Below, one piece after another: positions 19,228 to 31,814 of a stretch of DNA of 64,000 bases. The notes beneath the pieces were generated by a model. It ran no database searches. It saw only the letters and a program-made list of their open reading frames with translations, and was not told where the DNA came from. Position 1 is the first letter of the stretch; each line of letters starts with the position of its first letter. The position numbers were made by a program, and so were the translations under genes. Source of the stretch: Monomorium pharaonis (Eukaryota > Arthropoda > Insecta > Hymenoptera > Formicidae); contig NC_050474.1 in the NCBI RefSeq assembly GCF_013373865.1, forward strand, positions 9,968,061 to 10,032,060. The letters are read 5' to 3'.

Positions 19228-20766
19228 CCCAGCAAGCAAAATGCTAGCAGCTTGCCGGCAATATGCCAGCAAACTCGAGCATGATATCGCAGCAGATTTC
19301 AATCTGCTGCTTCCTCATTAAGCTTAGTTTCTAACAGCATAGATTATCAACAGAAAATATTGATAGAAATACAGCAAAAATCGAATATCATCTGCTACCA
19401 TAACATGACAGCAAATTCATACTAAATATCGAACACAATCTGACAAATTAAACTCTAAACGCAGAAAGACAGCAAAAACGAAGCATGAAATGCTATCACG
19501 TTGCGACACCAGAAACGCGGCGAAGATACAGCACGATGTGTCACATGAAGTACTGACAGCAAAAATGCAGCAGAAATCGAGCAGAGCCTGCCGTCATGAC
19601 ATGCCGGCGAAAACGCAGCAGATATAGAACGCGATCTGCTTTATCGATTGTGACGGCAAAAACATAGCAGAAATCGAGCACCAAGCTGTCGTCACAAGTA
19701 ATCGGAAAAATATAGCAAAAATTTAACACGATATGACGTATTATTAATAATTTTTAATTAGTAAAATAAATAATTAATGTATGCAACGTACATATGTTTA
19801 TTAATATTATTATTACATTTAATTTACATTATATAATTTTATAAATTTGATGATATTTAATTTACATATACATTACGAATTATATATTTTATGATTATAT
19901 ACTTAAATTTAAATGTGGCATTTTCGACTGACTGCAGAGAGTTAATTAAACCCAAGATGATATCACATGCAAGAACCGTCCAATTTGAACTTTTTTTTAT
20001 ATGAAGGTGGAAATCTTTGAGAAGACTTCTGGGAGGATCAGGTCCGGGAAGTGTGGGATTCGACGGGAGACACGTCGGGCGATCAACCTTACTACCGCCC
20101 ACTCACTAAAATCATCTATTATAGAGGATTCATGGCTCCTGCACACAGGACGCGGCAAAGCGGCATCGCGGTGGCCAATCACCGTCTTGCTTTTTTATTA
20201 AATACATATATGTATTATCAGAAAAGCAAGACGGTGATTGGCCACCGCGATGCCGCTTTGCCGCGTCTTGTGTGCAGAAGTCATCACACATCTGATGTAG
20301 CAAACTCGCGGTCTATACCTGCCGCGTTTTCGCAGTCATGTCATGACGGCAGGCTCTGCTCGATTTCTGCTGCATTTTTGCTGTCAGTACTTCATGTGAT
20401 ACATCGTGCTGTATTTTCGCCAAGTTTCTGGTATCGCAGCGTGATAGCAAATATGTCAAATTTCTAGCTACATTTTACTAATTTAATGTGACATCATGAC
20501 ATATCTGTTTTTTTATTTAATTTTTAGTGGTATATTGTGTCAACACACAATGTCTGATTTTTGTTTTGTTAATGTCTTTAAATTTTGTTGTACTTTTGCT
20601 GCATTTTTGAGGGCACATTGTGACGCAAAGTCTACTCGATTTTTGTCGTGTTTCTGTTAATGTTAGTTGAAACGGCAAACTGTAATTGCTTGCTGTCCAA
20701 CTTTTGCCAGCATAATATGTGTCAAAATTTTTCAGTTCGTGCTCTCGGCAGGTTTGGCTATCTGGG
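19228..20766. mobile_element. 1.54-kb element M (CCCAGCAAGC ends), inserted in element J with AC duplication
   Basis: It begins CCCAGCAAGC and ends GCTATCTGGG. The intact J copy reads AAATAACCTGTTACG at this point, whereas here AC occurs on both sides (19226-19227, 20767-20768), proving the insertion and a 2-bp duplication. About 150 bp around 19470-19630 returns inverted at 20315-20450 (CGAGCAGAGCCTGCCGTCAT and neighbours), so the subterminal arms are long. The interior includes another foldback at about 20133-20276. No transposase recognised. Confidence 0.85.
20133..20276. mobile_element. Foldback inside element M
   Basis: Arms of about 60 bp (TGCACACAGGACGCGGCAAA... and complement) surround ATACATATATGTAT. 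The arms differ by one or two bases. Its ends are not sharply defined; it may be a separate MITE. Confidence 0.65.
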
Positions 20767-21362
20767 ACCTGTTACGTAATATTTGTTATACGCAAGTGAT
20801 CTAGCTGTTATACATCGTTTTGGCGTTACAGTTATTCAACAAAAATGGTATAATTGTATATAACACGTTCGTATCAATGTTATTACGGAACGATGCGTCG
20901 TAGTTGACTCAGAAATCAGACATTATAACATCCTGAATGACAGATCTATTTAATAATAAAAAAAATTATTATAAAGATAATGTTTCCAAAAATAACGGTT
21001 TGTCTACAATTACTGCGCACAAAAAATGCACAAAATCTAAATTCATCATGTGCTGAACAAAAACAATAATAAATGTATACTATTCAATTTTTCTTAGAAT
21101 TATGATCTATATAGTTAACCATCTAATTAATCATTTGAACGCTTCAAAGATTAGTGCTAAATTGATCGCAATTTCCATCAAATTATTAAGGTTATGGAAA
21201 AAGATAAATTTAACAATGAAATTAATAAGTAAATAAATTAATGTTATTTATTTTTAATGTTTTGCAAAATTTAATTGCTTTTATAAAAAATAATATAGTT
21301 GCGTCAGTTTACATATAGGTATATGTAGACAATAACAAGTACCCATATCGATGAGTCAAATT

Positions 21363-21425
21363 GGCGTGGCAGGTAGAGTACAAGGTTCGTCATCCTAAGG
21401 TCCCGGGTTCAAACCTAGCAGCGGC
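21363..21425 (+). other. tRNA-derived block in element J, copy 1
   Basis: GGCAGGTAGAGTAC resembles a tRNA D-arm/A box and GGTTCAAACC matches the B-box consensus, with an anticodon-arm-like stretch between them. Cloverleaf pairing is imperfect. The same block occurs at 27571-27633 and 57339-57401. Confidence 0.55.
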
Positions 21426-21712
21426 AAGTAAGAATAAAATAAAAAATAACATAATTTAAATTTAATTAATTAATAAAAATTTATTCTAAATGTAGTATGT
21501 GCTGTTGATAAAAATAATTTTTAAAAAATAAAATTTTTATTTTATTTTATTTTTCTTTGTGACTGTTGTGTAACGGTTAGATAACATGTTATATTGCTGA
21601 GTCGGAAATTGTAACTTAAATGTAAGTTACGTGTAATTTCAGAGTAACGTAACCTGTTATATTCGGTTACATTGCTGTTACACTGCTGCTATATTACTGT
21701 GTTCACTGGGTG

Positions 21713-22887
21713 TGGACGAGATGGACAGTGATCTTGAAAATGTAGGGTTAGATTAACGCATTCTAACATTGCGTGCACGCAGTAGACCGCAATCTATTTT
21801 GCGAGGAAAAAATGGTTTTGCGTGACATACAAAAAAGTGACGCTCAAGTAAATACTATCGTAACATCACTTTTCTACAAAAATACCTGTTTTTCAGTATA
21901 CTAAAATACTCCATGTTTAATATGCAAAATAAATACTTTTTTTGAAAAAATGGTCAAAGATATAAATTTTTTTGAAGTATAATACATGAACAATAAAAGT
22001 CTAAATTTTTAGCTAAAAATATTGAAAATTAAAAAAGTTATGATTTATTTTGTAAAAACTCTTTTTCTAATGTTGGAAGATTAAAAAAATTTTTTAGGTA
22101 CTAACGGTTTTAGATTTTTGTTTAAATAATATCAGAATACATTTTCCAAACATTCAAGTTTATCCATGAATTTTTTTGTTAGCATATCTTTGATAATTTC
22201 ATAAATACAGCATTTTAAAAATGACGATGGTTGGTAACCACCCAGTGTGACCTCGACGTTAGAAAAAAGAAGTGTGATCTCAAAGGGTTAAAATCAATTG
22301 TTTTTAAAAATATTTTTTAGTTAGACAGATATTAGAAACGTATTTGTGCCGAGTGCGCGGGCTCACACTTCATACTTACTGCTACTCTAGGTTATTAACG
22401 AAATGGCAAGACTTTCAAAAAACCTAGCTCTTCTAATTAAGGTTTTGAAAAATAATTTTATGAACATTTTTTATATGAAAATTTCTGCTCTTTTGATTGG
22501 CGGCATTAATTAAAAAAATGTTTAATTAAATAATTATTTGCCAAAAACCTCAATTTTGCATTTATTTTGTTAAATAAAAAAGTTCACTATTTAATGAGAT
22601 AAACCATTTTTTTTATATTTCGGATATATTGAAGAAGAGAGTTGAGAAGAGAGTTCCTGTTGAGTTTATTTGTATTGAATGTTTTTGCAGTCAAAGTCTA
22701 AAGACTCCACTATATAGGGAAATAATGAAAATAGTTTATTGTAATATTAATAATATAAGGAAAAAAATCACAAATTCAAGATGAAACTTTTAATCAAATT
22801 TAACCTAAGTGGTATATACTTTTGGATGGTTTAACTTAAGTATTATATATTAAGTGTGTCAAATTCAACCTAAGTAATATATGCTAA
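21713..22887. other. No gene or element recognised
   Basis: AT-rich with short runs; the words AACCTAAGT / TATATTAAGTGTGTCAAATT recur between about 22790 and 23060, suggesting a decayed tandem repeat. Confidence 0.45.
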
Positions 22888-23023
22888 GGTCCGTATTCAG
22901 AACGCGCTAACAAAAATGTTAACGCGTTGTTATTTAATAGAAGAATCTGTATTATAAAAAACATATTTTTCTATTAGATAATAACGCGCTAACATTTTTG
23001 TTAGCGCGTTCTGAATACGGGTC
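22888..23023. mobile_element. Foldback MITE with GGTCCGTATTCAGAACGCGC ends (136 bp, TAA duplication)
   Basis: The left arm and its complement share the terminal part and CGCGCTAACAAAAATGTTA. TAA flanks it (22885-22887, 23024-23026). The surrounding short repeat elsewhere reads TTAAGTGTGTCAAATT, consistent with the empty site. Confidence 0.85.
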
Positions 23024-24534
23024 TAAGTGTGTCAAATTTAACTTAAGTAATATACATTCCTGAAATGGTGTAACTTTGATTATTAAAGTGATAATTATTT
23101 TAAATAAAAAATTATTGTATTTACACACACAAATTAATTTTTCTACAAAAATAATGTGTTTTGAATATTTTGCGCCAATTAAGAATAAACATTTCAAAAT
23201 GAGAGCATTCAGTTTTTTTTCTACAAAAATAATGATATGAAGAAATATATGCGCTAATCTATAAAAATAGATGTTTATTTTTTGGCTGGCATTCATAGTT
23301 TGATTTTTCCTTAAGCTTGCATCAAACTAAAGATTTATATTGAGATTAAATTGAAATGTAACCAATTAGGAACGAAATATTATATTTCGTCAATATATTT
23401 AACTTTGTCAATATTTTTAACTTTGCTTTGAATGATTAAATTCCAATTTAATCTCAATCTCAATTTTTAGTCTGATATGGCTTTAAGATTGTTTTAAGTT
23501 TATCTTTAGATACAATTTTGTTAACTATAAAGGTAATTTAATTATACAATGTTACGTTTTGGGGGGAGAATGTGCGTGGGCCGAGCGGGAGCCGTAGCTT
23601 CCCCCCCCCCCATGAGCGTAGCTTGGCAAGGATTAGTCTCTTTAGGAGGGGTGGGGGAGGCAAGAAGGAACAGATATGTATGAAAAAAAAAATATATATA
23701 CATATATGGGCTACTTATACATGTGTATATTATTATTAATTTGCGACCGGCCCGCCCTTTTTCTTATATGTCTGTCCCGTTTTTCGGGGAGGCTTGACGA
23801 GCCTCTGAAACGCGGCTGTTGACCGTGGGGTTGCCCCTGTTGAGAACTCCAGCCTCGGGAGTTTCCCGACAATGATTTCGTCCGCTATGATCCGGGGACC
23901 TCGGCGCGGTGGTAGCCGGACCTGTTGATCTACCCGAGCGGGCCTAGTGGGTGCCCGCGAGGGAGCGATGTCCTTGATAGCGTGTGGTGGAGGAAGGCGC
24001 CGTGTGGCGCTTGGTGGGAGTGGAACTGGCCGGGCAGGTGCGTGTGCCTTTTGTGGCTTTGGGGGCGGATTCAGCTCGAATGGGTCAGGGGACCCATGCC
24101 GGATTGGTGACGATTCGGTAGATCATGGTTATTCGAAGATTCTGGGGTCGAACGTCCCTGACTTAATCAGACGCCACTTGAGGCGCTTTAACTGCCTCTT
24201 ACGGCCCCCTCGCCGCGAACGAGTCATGATGTGCTGCGGTAGGGGTGGGCGGGAGAATTATCAGTATGTCCATAATGGCGATATTTTAACGCGTGGCAGG
24301 CAGGGTTTCCAGAACACTCTCCGATCACGAAAGTAAAAGTAAAGAGGGTAGTTCAATCACGTTATCTAGCTCTATTTTTCCCTTTCCTATTCCTTGATTG
24401 AAATCAAGGGTAGACTTTGCTAAGCTTTGCGGTTTCATGTCCGAACGATAGCTAGTTATTATTGGTGAAGTATCTTTAGAATTAGAGTTGAGGGAGCCAG
24501 GGGGTATCGGGATTGGTGGAATCCGCGGAAGAAA

Positions 24535-24832
24535 AGCGCCTTAATAGGCTAGCCCGTTACCTGCGGATTGGGAGGAGGATTGTGAGGGGAAGCGCCTTAA
24601 TAGGCAGCCCGCTGCCCACAAGGTTGAAGGGATATTGTGGGGTGAAAGCGCATTAATAGACTGCCCGTTGCCCACGAGGTTCGGAATTCAATTTGATAGA
24701 GGTCGGCTCAACTCTTTTTCTTTAAAGGTTACTATTTCGACGCCGATGGATCAGTTGTACGCAAAAAAAATTTATTTAAATGTGTATCCATATCTGCTCA
24801 CTTGCGCGCGAGTATGTAATTATTTATGAAAT

Positions 24833-24885
<53 letters not shown>

Positions 24886-25370
24886 GAGTGAGAGTGAGAA
24901 GAGACGCAACGAGGGAAGAATCTTAAATCGGGTTAATTGTTGCAATATGCAATTTCTTTTTTCCTCTATTTATTGATTAGGGTATTTTCATTTATAATGC
25001 CTGCTTGTCACGCGAGTGAGGGTACGCGAATTCTAATGGTGCTAGTGGGAGAGGGGGATTGATGAAAGTGAGTGAAGTTACCCCTGTTCTTTTGTGGGTT
25101 ACTTCCAGGAAACGCGAGCAAGCGCGAGTGGGAGGATGAGCGATACAACGGCGACAGGAATGAAAGACGTGAGACGGAGCGCCTTAGTAAGGCGCAACAT
25201 AGCCCACGCGGGGAGAGAATTGTAGATGCGACTGAGAGCGCCCTTGATGGGCTGCCCTGTGGTGCGCAGTAGGCAATGGAATTAATATAGTGGGAATAAA
25301 GCGCTTTAATAGGCGGCCCGTTGCCCACTGGACATCCCCTGGCTTAAGCGCCTTAATAGGCGCCCCTGGC
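24535..25370. repeat. Interspersed hairpin motif GCGCCTTAATAGGC, about seven copies
   Basis: Copies lie near 24537, 24591, 24648, 25180, 25240, 25300 and 25346. Most are followed by (G)CCCGTTGCCCA-like sequence. The best copy, GCGCCTTAATAGGCGC, is a 6-bp stem with a TAAT loop. The first three are roughly 55 bp apart. Confidence 0.7.
24835..24892. repeat. AG microsatellite
   Basis: An almost perfect AG dinucleotide run followed by GTGAGA units. Confidence 0.9.
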
Positions 25371-25928
25371 CTGAGGTTCACAGAAAAGACGAGCGCTTGA
25401 GTAGAAGCGCGCGCCTCCAGGATGAGGAGTCAGGGAAATTGCCTTTATTTGCTCTGGAACACTTGAAGCACCGGGGAGCAATGTTCTTATTACTATCTTA
25501 GGCTAGCACTCGCGCACCGAATACGAAAAGTATATTAAAAAAAGGGAAATAAAAAAAGAAAAAATATATTTTCAAGGATTTATTATAGAAAAGAAAAAAA
25601 AAAGGAACAAGTTTTTAAGTTGATTGCAAATTTATTCACTTGGCGAGGTTAATTATTTAATAGAATGAAATTATTAAAATACTAGTTTCGATACGGCGGT
25701 AGTTATCGAAGACAGAAATACTACTTACAATTAGAATTCCAGTACGTCTTTAGGATAGCAGGTGTGCGTGTACGCAGGGCGGTACGTTCCGATTCAACGG
25801 ACTAATATTGCGTATGAAAAGTAACGAGTTGTTTAGTCAAAATGCTAATGCTCACTAGATCGAAAATGCTACGGTCAGCACGACGGACTGTAAGAGCGAA
25901 AATGCTCCTTTCCGCGGCTCTCGCGCTT

Positions 25929-25936
25929 CTTATATA
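25929..25936 (-). promoter_or_regulatory. Possible TATA box (TATATAAG)
   Basis: TATATAAG on the minus strand lies in a GC-rich setting; about 40 bases downstream the strand reads CTTACAGTCCGT, a plausible insect initiator. It would drive transcription leftward through 25.9-25.6 kb. Confidence 0.35.
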
Positions 25937-26892
25937 CCCCAAAACTAGGGGGTCCTAGGGGCGAGCGTGGGGAAGCTCAAATTCTTTGAATTTTCCGCGA
26001 CAAATAACTATTATTTTTGAAATTTTATAATTTTTAATTTTTATTTGGATTGTTATAAATTTCGGTCAAGAGGTAGCCAAGGGGGTTAGCGTTCGAATGC
26101 TTCTTTTGCCTCCCTCCTATCACCTCTGTGAGCGGAGTAATTAATTTGCATACTTTCGTAATTGCTTTACTCTTGTTATTTCACTCACACCTCTCGGTTG
26201 TAGTAATGCTTAAGCTATCGCTATCCCACTCGGGTAACACGCGCCCCGCGGCTGGACCGACTCTTCGGCAGCGCGAGGGTGTCACGCGCGAACCGCGTGG
26301 TTGAAAAATATTTGCATTACTCCAAGTTGTTAATAATAGTGAGAGAGCGGGAGCGTGATTGCGATGGATCGTAATTCATAATAATTAATGAGGGAGGTTG
26401 AGGGGTGGCGATTGCACCCTGACGTCGTTAATGGCAAAGAAAAAAGTGATGAAAGAATATTATTCTTTTAACAAAATTGATAATTGAACGCGGCATGATT
26501 CGATGAATTTGAGCTTTGACAAAAAGGAATAATAATTATGTACGCAATAATATAAAGTTAATAAGGATCGTACGCATAGGGCGTACACACCGGTACCCCG
26601 TGCGTCCGATTTTGTGGAGAGGGGAGCGCTCGGTGGGACGGGCGCCGCGATGGAGCATGCGAGAGCACGACGCGAGAGAGTGAAGCGAAAAAGATATATC
26701 GGAAAATTTTCGTCGAACGTAACATACAAAATTACCTTTTTTAAAAAAAGATAAAAAAAGGTGCCAAGTGTGTGTATGTACGCCTCTAAGAAAAAAACTA
26801 TTATATTAGGTAAATTGTCTTACTATCTTATTGTTTTATTGTCTTTTCTTCACAAATAATGATATGAAGTAAATGCGCCAATTATAAGAATA

Positions 26893-27172
26893 CAGTCGGA
26901 CCTCTCATTTAGCATAGCCACGGGACCAAATATGATAAATGAGAGGTTCGTGTTAGCGCCGCTCAAAACAGGGCCGTACGTACATGTCGCCAGATCCAGT
27001 TTCAAATTGTGGAGGTTAGAATGTGATTCTTTCATTGGCAAGTACGTATGTACGGATCTGTTGCAGACGACTGCGCATCGAGTACACGCAGCGACTGTGA
27101 TCACGTGGTATACTAAAACGGAGGTTTTTGGTATGCTAAATAGGAGGTTATGCTAAGTGGGAGATCCGACTG
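26893..27172. mobile_element. Pogo/Tigger-like MITE (280 bp, TA duplication)
   Basis: The ends are CAGTCGGACCTCTCATTTAG and CAGTCGGATCTCCCACTTAG, the CAGT(N)-GACCTC style of pogo-group elements. The right arm of element K reads GAATATTTG (complement) where this copy has TA on each side, confirming TA duplication. No transposase. Confidence 0.85.
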
Positions 27173-27276
27173 TATTTGTACAAAATTTATTTATTATAAC
27201 TTTTTATTAAAATATTTAATAATAAACGAGCTTGATGATTAAATAATTAAATGATTAAAATTAACCAACGGGATTA

Positions 27277-28336
27277 CCCAGTGAACACAGTAATATAGCA
27301 GCAGTGTAACAGCAATGTAACCGAATATAACAGGTTACCTTACTCTGAAATTACACGTAACTTACATGTAAGTTACAATTTCCGACTTAGCAATATAACA
27401 TGTTATAATTACATGTTATCTAACCGTTACACAACAGTTACAAAGAAAAATAAAATAAAATAAAAATTTTATTTTTTAAAAATTATTTTTATCAACAGCA
27501 CATACTACATTTAGAATAAATTTTTATTAATTAATTAAATTTAAATTATGTTATTTTTTATTTTATTCTTGCCGCTGCTAGGTTTGAACCCGGGACCTTA
27601 GGATGACGAACCTTGTACTCTACCTGCCACGCCAATTTGACTCATCGATATGGGTACTTGTTATTGTCTACATATACCTATATGTTATAATTGACGCAAC
27701 TATATTATTTTTTATAAAAGCAATTAAATTTTGCAAAACATATTAAAAATAAATAGCATTAATTTATTTACTTATTAATTTCATTGTTAAATTTATCTTT
27801 TTCCATAACCTTAATAATTTGATGGAAATTGCGATCTATTTAGCACTAATCTTTGAAGCGTTCAAATGATTAATTAGATGGTTAACTATATAGATCATAA
27901 TTCTAAGAAAAATTGAATAGTATACATTTATTATTCTGTTTTTGTTTAGCACATGATGAATTTAGATTTTGTGCATTTTTTGTGTGCAGTAATTGTAGAC
28001 AAACCGTTATTTTTGAAAACATTATCTTTATAATAATTTTTTTTATTATCAAATAGATCTGTCATTCAGGATGTTATAATGTCTGATTTCTGAGTCAACT
28101 ACGACGCATCGTTCCGTAATAACATTGATACGAACGTGTTATGTTACGATTATACAATTTTTGTTGAATAACTGTAACGCCAAAACGATGTATAACAGCT
28201 AGATCACTTGCGTATAACAAATATTACGTAACAGGTTATTTCCATGTCATATAGCACCTACATATCACAAGAATAACAATGTTAAATTACATGTAACTTC
28301 CATGTTATATTGCCGCTATAAAATGTGTTCACTGGG
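27277..28336. mobile_element. Element family J, copy 2 (1060 bp, TA duplication)
   Basis: Uninterrupted, in inverse orientation to the copy at 19126-21710. CCCAGTGAACACA ends; TA at 27275-27276 and 28337-28338. The other arm of K supplies the empty site GGGATTATAGTAAAG. High similarity to copy 1 implies recent spread. Confidence 0.9.
27571..27633 (-). other. tRNA-derived block in element J, copy 2
   Basis: Same A-box-like and B-box-like sequence as 21363-21425 and nearly identical to it; the conserved block is kept in both copies. Confidence 0.55.
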
Positions 28337-29020
28337 TATAGTAAAGCAAAAACTTAGCGTGCCCGGCTCGCATTTTTTCTATATTTCCAAGACTCTATGT
28401 TATTGATATCAATAAATATATACACAAGAATGAGATTAATGTGGCTTAAGTATTATTTTACTATCTATCAGTTTTTGCTTCATTATTTGTTATTATTCAT
28501 TTCTATTTTTAAAATAATTTTTTAATAGATTTTATAGAATTTTTCTAAGTCTTTTTTCAAATATACTTGGCTAATTGTATTCGTATTATTTTTGAATACG
28601 TTTATGTACTTGACATATCTTTTTTATCTTTGTAAAGTTTTTAATAGGTTATTTTTTTTATTTTATTTTTATAAATAATTTCCATATTGTATAACATTGA
28701 TGGGTCACTGCGTTTCAACGAGCCGGGCACGCCAAGTTTTTGCTTTACTATAATCCCGTTGGTTGATTTTAATCATTTAATTATTTGATCATCAAGCTCG
28801 TTTATTATTAAATATTTTAATAAAGTTATAATAAATACATTTTGTACAAATATTCTTATAATTGGCGCATTTACTTCATATCATTATTTGTGTAGAAAAG
28901 ACAATAAAACAATAGAACAGTAAGACAATTTACCTAATATAATAGTTTTTTTCTTAGGGGCGCACATACACACATTTGGCGCCTTTTTTTACCTTTTTTT
29001 AAAAAAGGTAATTTTGTACG

Positions 29021-29429
29021 GATATCACGCATTTTGTAGTATTAAGCATCTTATTTAGGCTGCGTCAATGAATATTCACTGATTATCACAGTTATAAGTA
29101 TGCCACTGCAAATCAGTGAATATCCATCGATTAAGATTTAGAGAGTGAAATGCGGTAGTAAATAATGTACCAAATTTTTGTCTTCCTAAATGTCTAACAA
29201 TGATATATTGGCTTGATATATGCGTAGCTTCTTGAATTCTTCACAAACTTCGATGGCACTTTGCTAAATTTTTTTTTTAAATGGAGAAATAAAGGTATTC
29301 CTATATTATTACTTTTGCCAGATAGATCAAATTTTTGTAATTGTTCAACACTTATAATTTTATATTGTTTTATACATAGACTCAAAATATTTATAACTGC
29401 AGCAACAAGCATTTGTTACTATATAACTA
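29021..29429. other. No gene; imperfect palindrome
   Basis: AATGAATATTCACTGATTAT near 29077 returns as AATCAGTGAATATCCATCGA near 29112, an imperfect inverted repeat with a short spacer. The rest is AT-rich. Confidence 0.5.
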
Positions 29430-29444
29430 CTTAATACTGCATGC

Positions 29445-29645
29445 TTTGTAATTTCCTGTAGACCTTCATTCTCTATATTATTTTTGTTAACTTTTGTTTG
29501 TAATTTGTCAATTTTTTGTGGCTGTATATTTAAAAAAAAGGTCTTTTATGGCTGTGCTTATTATTTTCTTTTTCTCTCTCTTTTTTCTTCTCTTTCAGCA
29601 GATAATCGAGGAACAGCCACAATGATTCGAAGGTTCTTTTCTATT
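29445..29645 (-). pseudogene. Broken third copy of the 77-aa coiled-coil ORF
   Basis: The minus strand resembles the ORFs at 51397-51630 and 54649-54882 (AGCACAGCCATAAAAGACC, GACAAATTACAAACAAAAGT) but has base changes and indels that break the frame. Confidence 0.6.
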
Positions 29646-29744
29646 AAAAAAAATACGTATACATATATACATATTATATTTCTACATACTAATTTATGGA
29701 AAAAATAATGTCTTAGATTGTTTAGATTATATATATATAAGTAT

Positions 29745-29837
<93 letters not shown>

Positions 29838-30572
29838 TATTTTTATATGTTCGTATATAGAAGGATGTATATATCTACATATGTGTATGTATGTGTGTCT
29901 ATGTGTGTGTTATTTGTAAATTTTATTTATCTCTGTCTCTTTTTTTCTTTGTGTAAGTAATGCTTTTCTTCTTTTTTCCCTTATGTTATATATAGTTTTA
30001 ATAATTTCAATAATTATTCGTAATAAATATAGTATACGAATAATAACGAATAATTATTATTAGAACTATGTATAACATAAGGAAAAAAAGACGGAAAGCA
30101 TTATTTATATAAAGAAAAAAAGAGAGAAAGAGATAAAAATAAACACACACACACACACACACACAAACACGCACATGTAGGTACGTACATCCTTATATGT
30201 ACATACATACATACATACATATAAAAATAAATACATACATATAAACACATTATTAGCAACGTTATTCTCTATCTTGTTGTTACCTAATATTCTTCCTTAT
30301 TTTCTCTTTCTCTTTTTTTCTCTCTCTCTCTTTCTTTCCTTTTTCGGTTTTTCTTTTATCTATTTACTGTATCCATTCTTTTTTGTATTTCTTTCACTTT
30401 CTTTTTTTCTCTCGTTATCTTTAGTTAATCTAGTCAAATTTATCTTTAGAATATTCTTCGTTTTCACTATCAAAAGACAAAAATTATATTATATAATATT
30501 TAGAAGAAAATATTATTTACACTAAAAAAAAGAAAGAAGGATAAAATACACACATACATATATATGTATATA

Positions 30573-31728
30573 CAGGGTGTTCCAGATTAACCGGAGGAGC
30601 CGGCATGTACGTACTCCTCATGAAAAACTGAGTCGAAAATGTCAGTAGCAAAATCTTGAGGGATCAATAGTTTTCAAATAGTAAGCCTTTGAAACCTTCC
30701 AACCACAGGCCGTGAAGCTCGCGCTGTCAGGCGCGGCGCGACTAAGCGGCTGGCCGGTCGCTTTGACGAGTATCGCTAAACGGTATGGTACCGAACGAGT
30801 ATAAATCTGTGAAATCTTTATTAATATTTGTTGCTGTATTCTTAAATCGAGTCTAATTTAATTGACAAAAAGTAATATTAGTTGTAAATTCGATAAAACG
30901 TCATTTATATCAATAAAAAATATGTTTCTGAGATACGTTTTATGTATAAATAAATTAATAAATAAAATCAATAGTAATTAAATTATTTAATCAAATAATA
31001 TTAAAAACATCATGAAGGAATCGACGTAAGTAAATAATAAGTATTATTATTACAAATTACATTTTGAATAATATTTTAGAAACTTTTACAGTAGGTGTTC
31101 GAAATGGCCACCACCCATTTCAATACAAAGCTGAGCACGTTTAATTCGGAATTTCGTTCATTTCATTTCCTAAATATGAAATATTTATTTACATCAAATG
31201 CGAATTTCAAATGTAAATGTTTTCTAATACTGTTTGTGACAGAACTTTAAAAAAAAAAGTTTTGGAAATGTTGTCCACTAATGTTTTTAATATTATTTGA
31301 TTAAATAATTTAATTAATATTGATTTTATTTATTAATTTATTTATACATAAAACGTATTTTAGAAACACATTTTTTATTGATATAAATGACGTTTTATCG
31401 AATTTACAACTGATATTACTTTTTGTCAATTAAATTGGACTCGATTTAAGAATACAGCAACAAATATTAATTTCACAGATTTATACTCGTTCGGTATACA
31501 TTAAATGTGTATACATACCGTTTAGCGATACTCGTCAAAGCGACCGACCAGCTGCTTAGTTGCGTCGCGCCTGACAGCGCGAGCTTCACGGCCTGTGGTT
31601 GGAAGGTTTCAAAGGCTTACTATTTGAAAACTATTGATCCCTCAAGATTTTGCTACTGACATTTTCGACTCAGTTTTTCATGAGGAGTACGTACATGCCG
31701 GCTCCTCCGGTTAATCTGGAACACCCTG
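30573..31728. mobile_element. Palindromic Tc1/mariner-type element S (CAGGGTGTTCC ends, TA duplication)
   Basis: The arms are about 440 bp and nearly identical, beginning CAGGGTGTTCCAGATTAACC, flanked by TA (30571-30572, 31729-31730). The centre (about 31013-31285) holds a short transposase C-terminus on the minus strand. The structure looks like two copies of one end placed head to head. Confidence 0.85.
31086..31148 (-). pseudogene. Transposase C-terminal tail in element S
   Basis: The frame reads RIKRAQLCIEMGGGHFEHLL then stop. The ending C(I/V)E..GGHFEHLL is a common C-terminus of insect Tc1/mariner-related transposases. Only about 20 residues remain; upstream is AT-rich. Confidence 0.6.
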
Positions 31729-31781
31729 TATATGTACATACATACTTATATTTATACATGCACATACATACATATAAGAAA

Positions 31782-31814
<33 letters not shown>

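Larger units (their letters stand above)
19126..21710. mobile_element. Element family J, copy 1 (CCCAGTGAACACA ends), interrupted by element M
   Basis: The terminal repeat CCCAGTGAACACA is found at both ends, flanked by TG (19124-19125, 21711-21712). Net of the insert it is about 1.04 kb and closely matches the inverted copy at 27277-28336. Subterminal words such as ATATTRCTG, TGTTATAT and TAACATGTAA repeat. It carries a tRNA-like block at 21363-21425 but no transposase. Confidence 0.88.
23560..26720. mobile_element. GC-rich unclassified region, probably LTR-retroelement-derived
   Basis: This 3.1-kb block differs sharply from its neighbours in composition. It opens with TTTTGGGGGGAGAATGTG, which resembles a polypurine tract followed by an LTR start on the plus strand. 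Seven scattered copies of an AGCGCCTTAATAGGC-type motif lie between 24535 and 25370. On the minus strand there is a TATATAAG box at 25929-25936 and an AATAAA near 25630-25640, an arrangement like an LTR with promoter and polyadenylation site. The two readings point to opposite strands and I cannot choose between them. No integrase or reverse transcriptase is present. A plus-strand 129-codon frame (23947-24336) is not recognised. Confidence 0.4.
26726..29020. mobile_element. Foldback element K, interrupted by a pogo-like MITE and element J
   Basis: The arms start TACAAAATTACCTTTTTT and return inverted at the right end. Further matching blocks (TAATATAATAGTTTTTTTCTT, GGCGCATTTACTTCATATCA, AGCAAAAACTTAGCGTGCCC in plus or minus sense) are spread along both arms. 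The centre at about 28375-28690 is unpaired AT-rich DNA. Each insert is absent from the opposite arm, giving empty sites. No coding region. Confidence 0.82.

Noticed and set aside
23281..23480. Another member of the GGCCGGTATTCATAG MITE group
   Set aside because: GGCTGGCATTCATAGTTTGAT resembles its end, but the right end is too diverged to define an element.
29718..29960. Tyr/Ile-rich ORF
   Set aside because: It reads a TA/TATG microsatellite.
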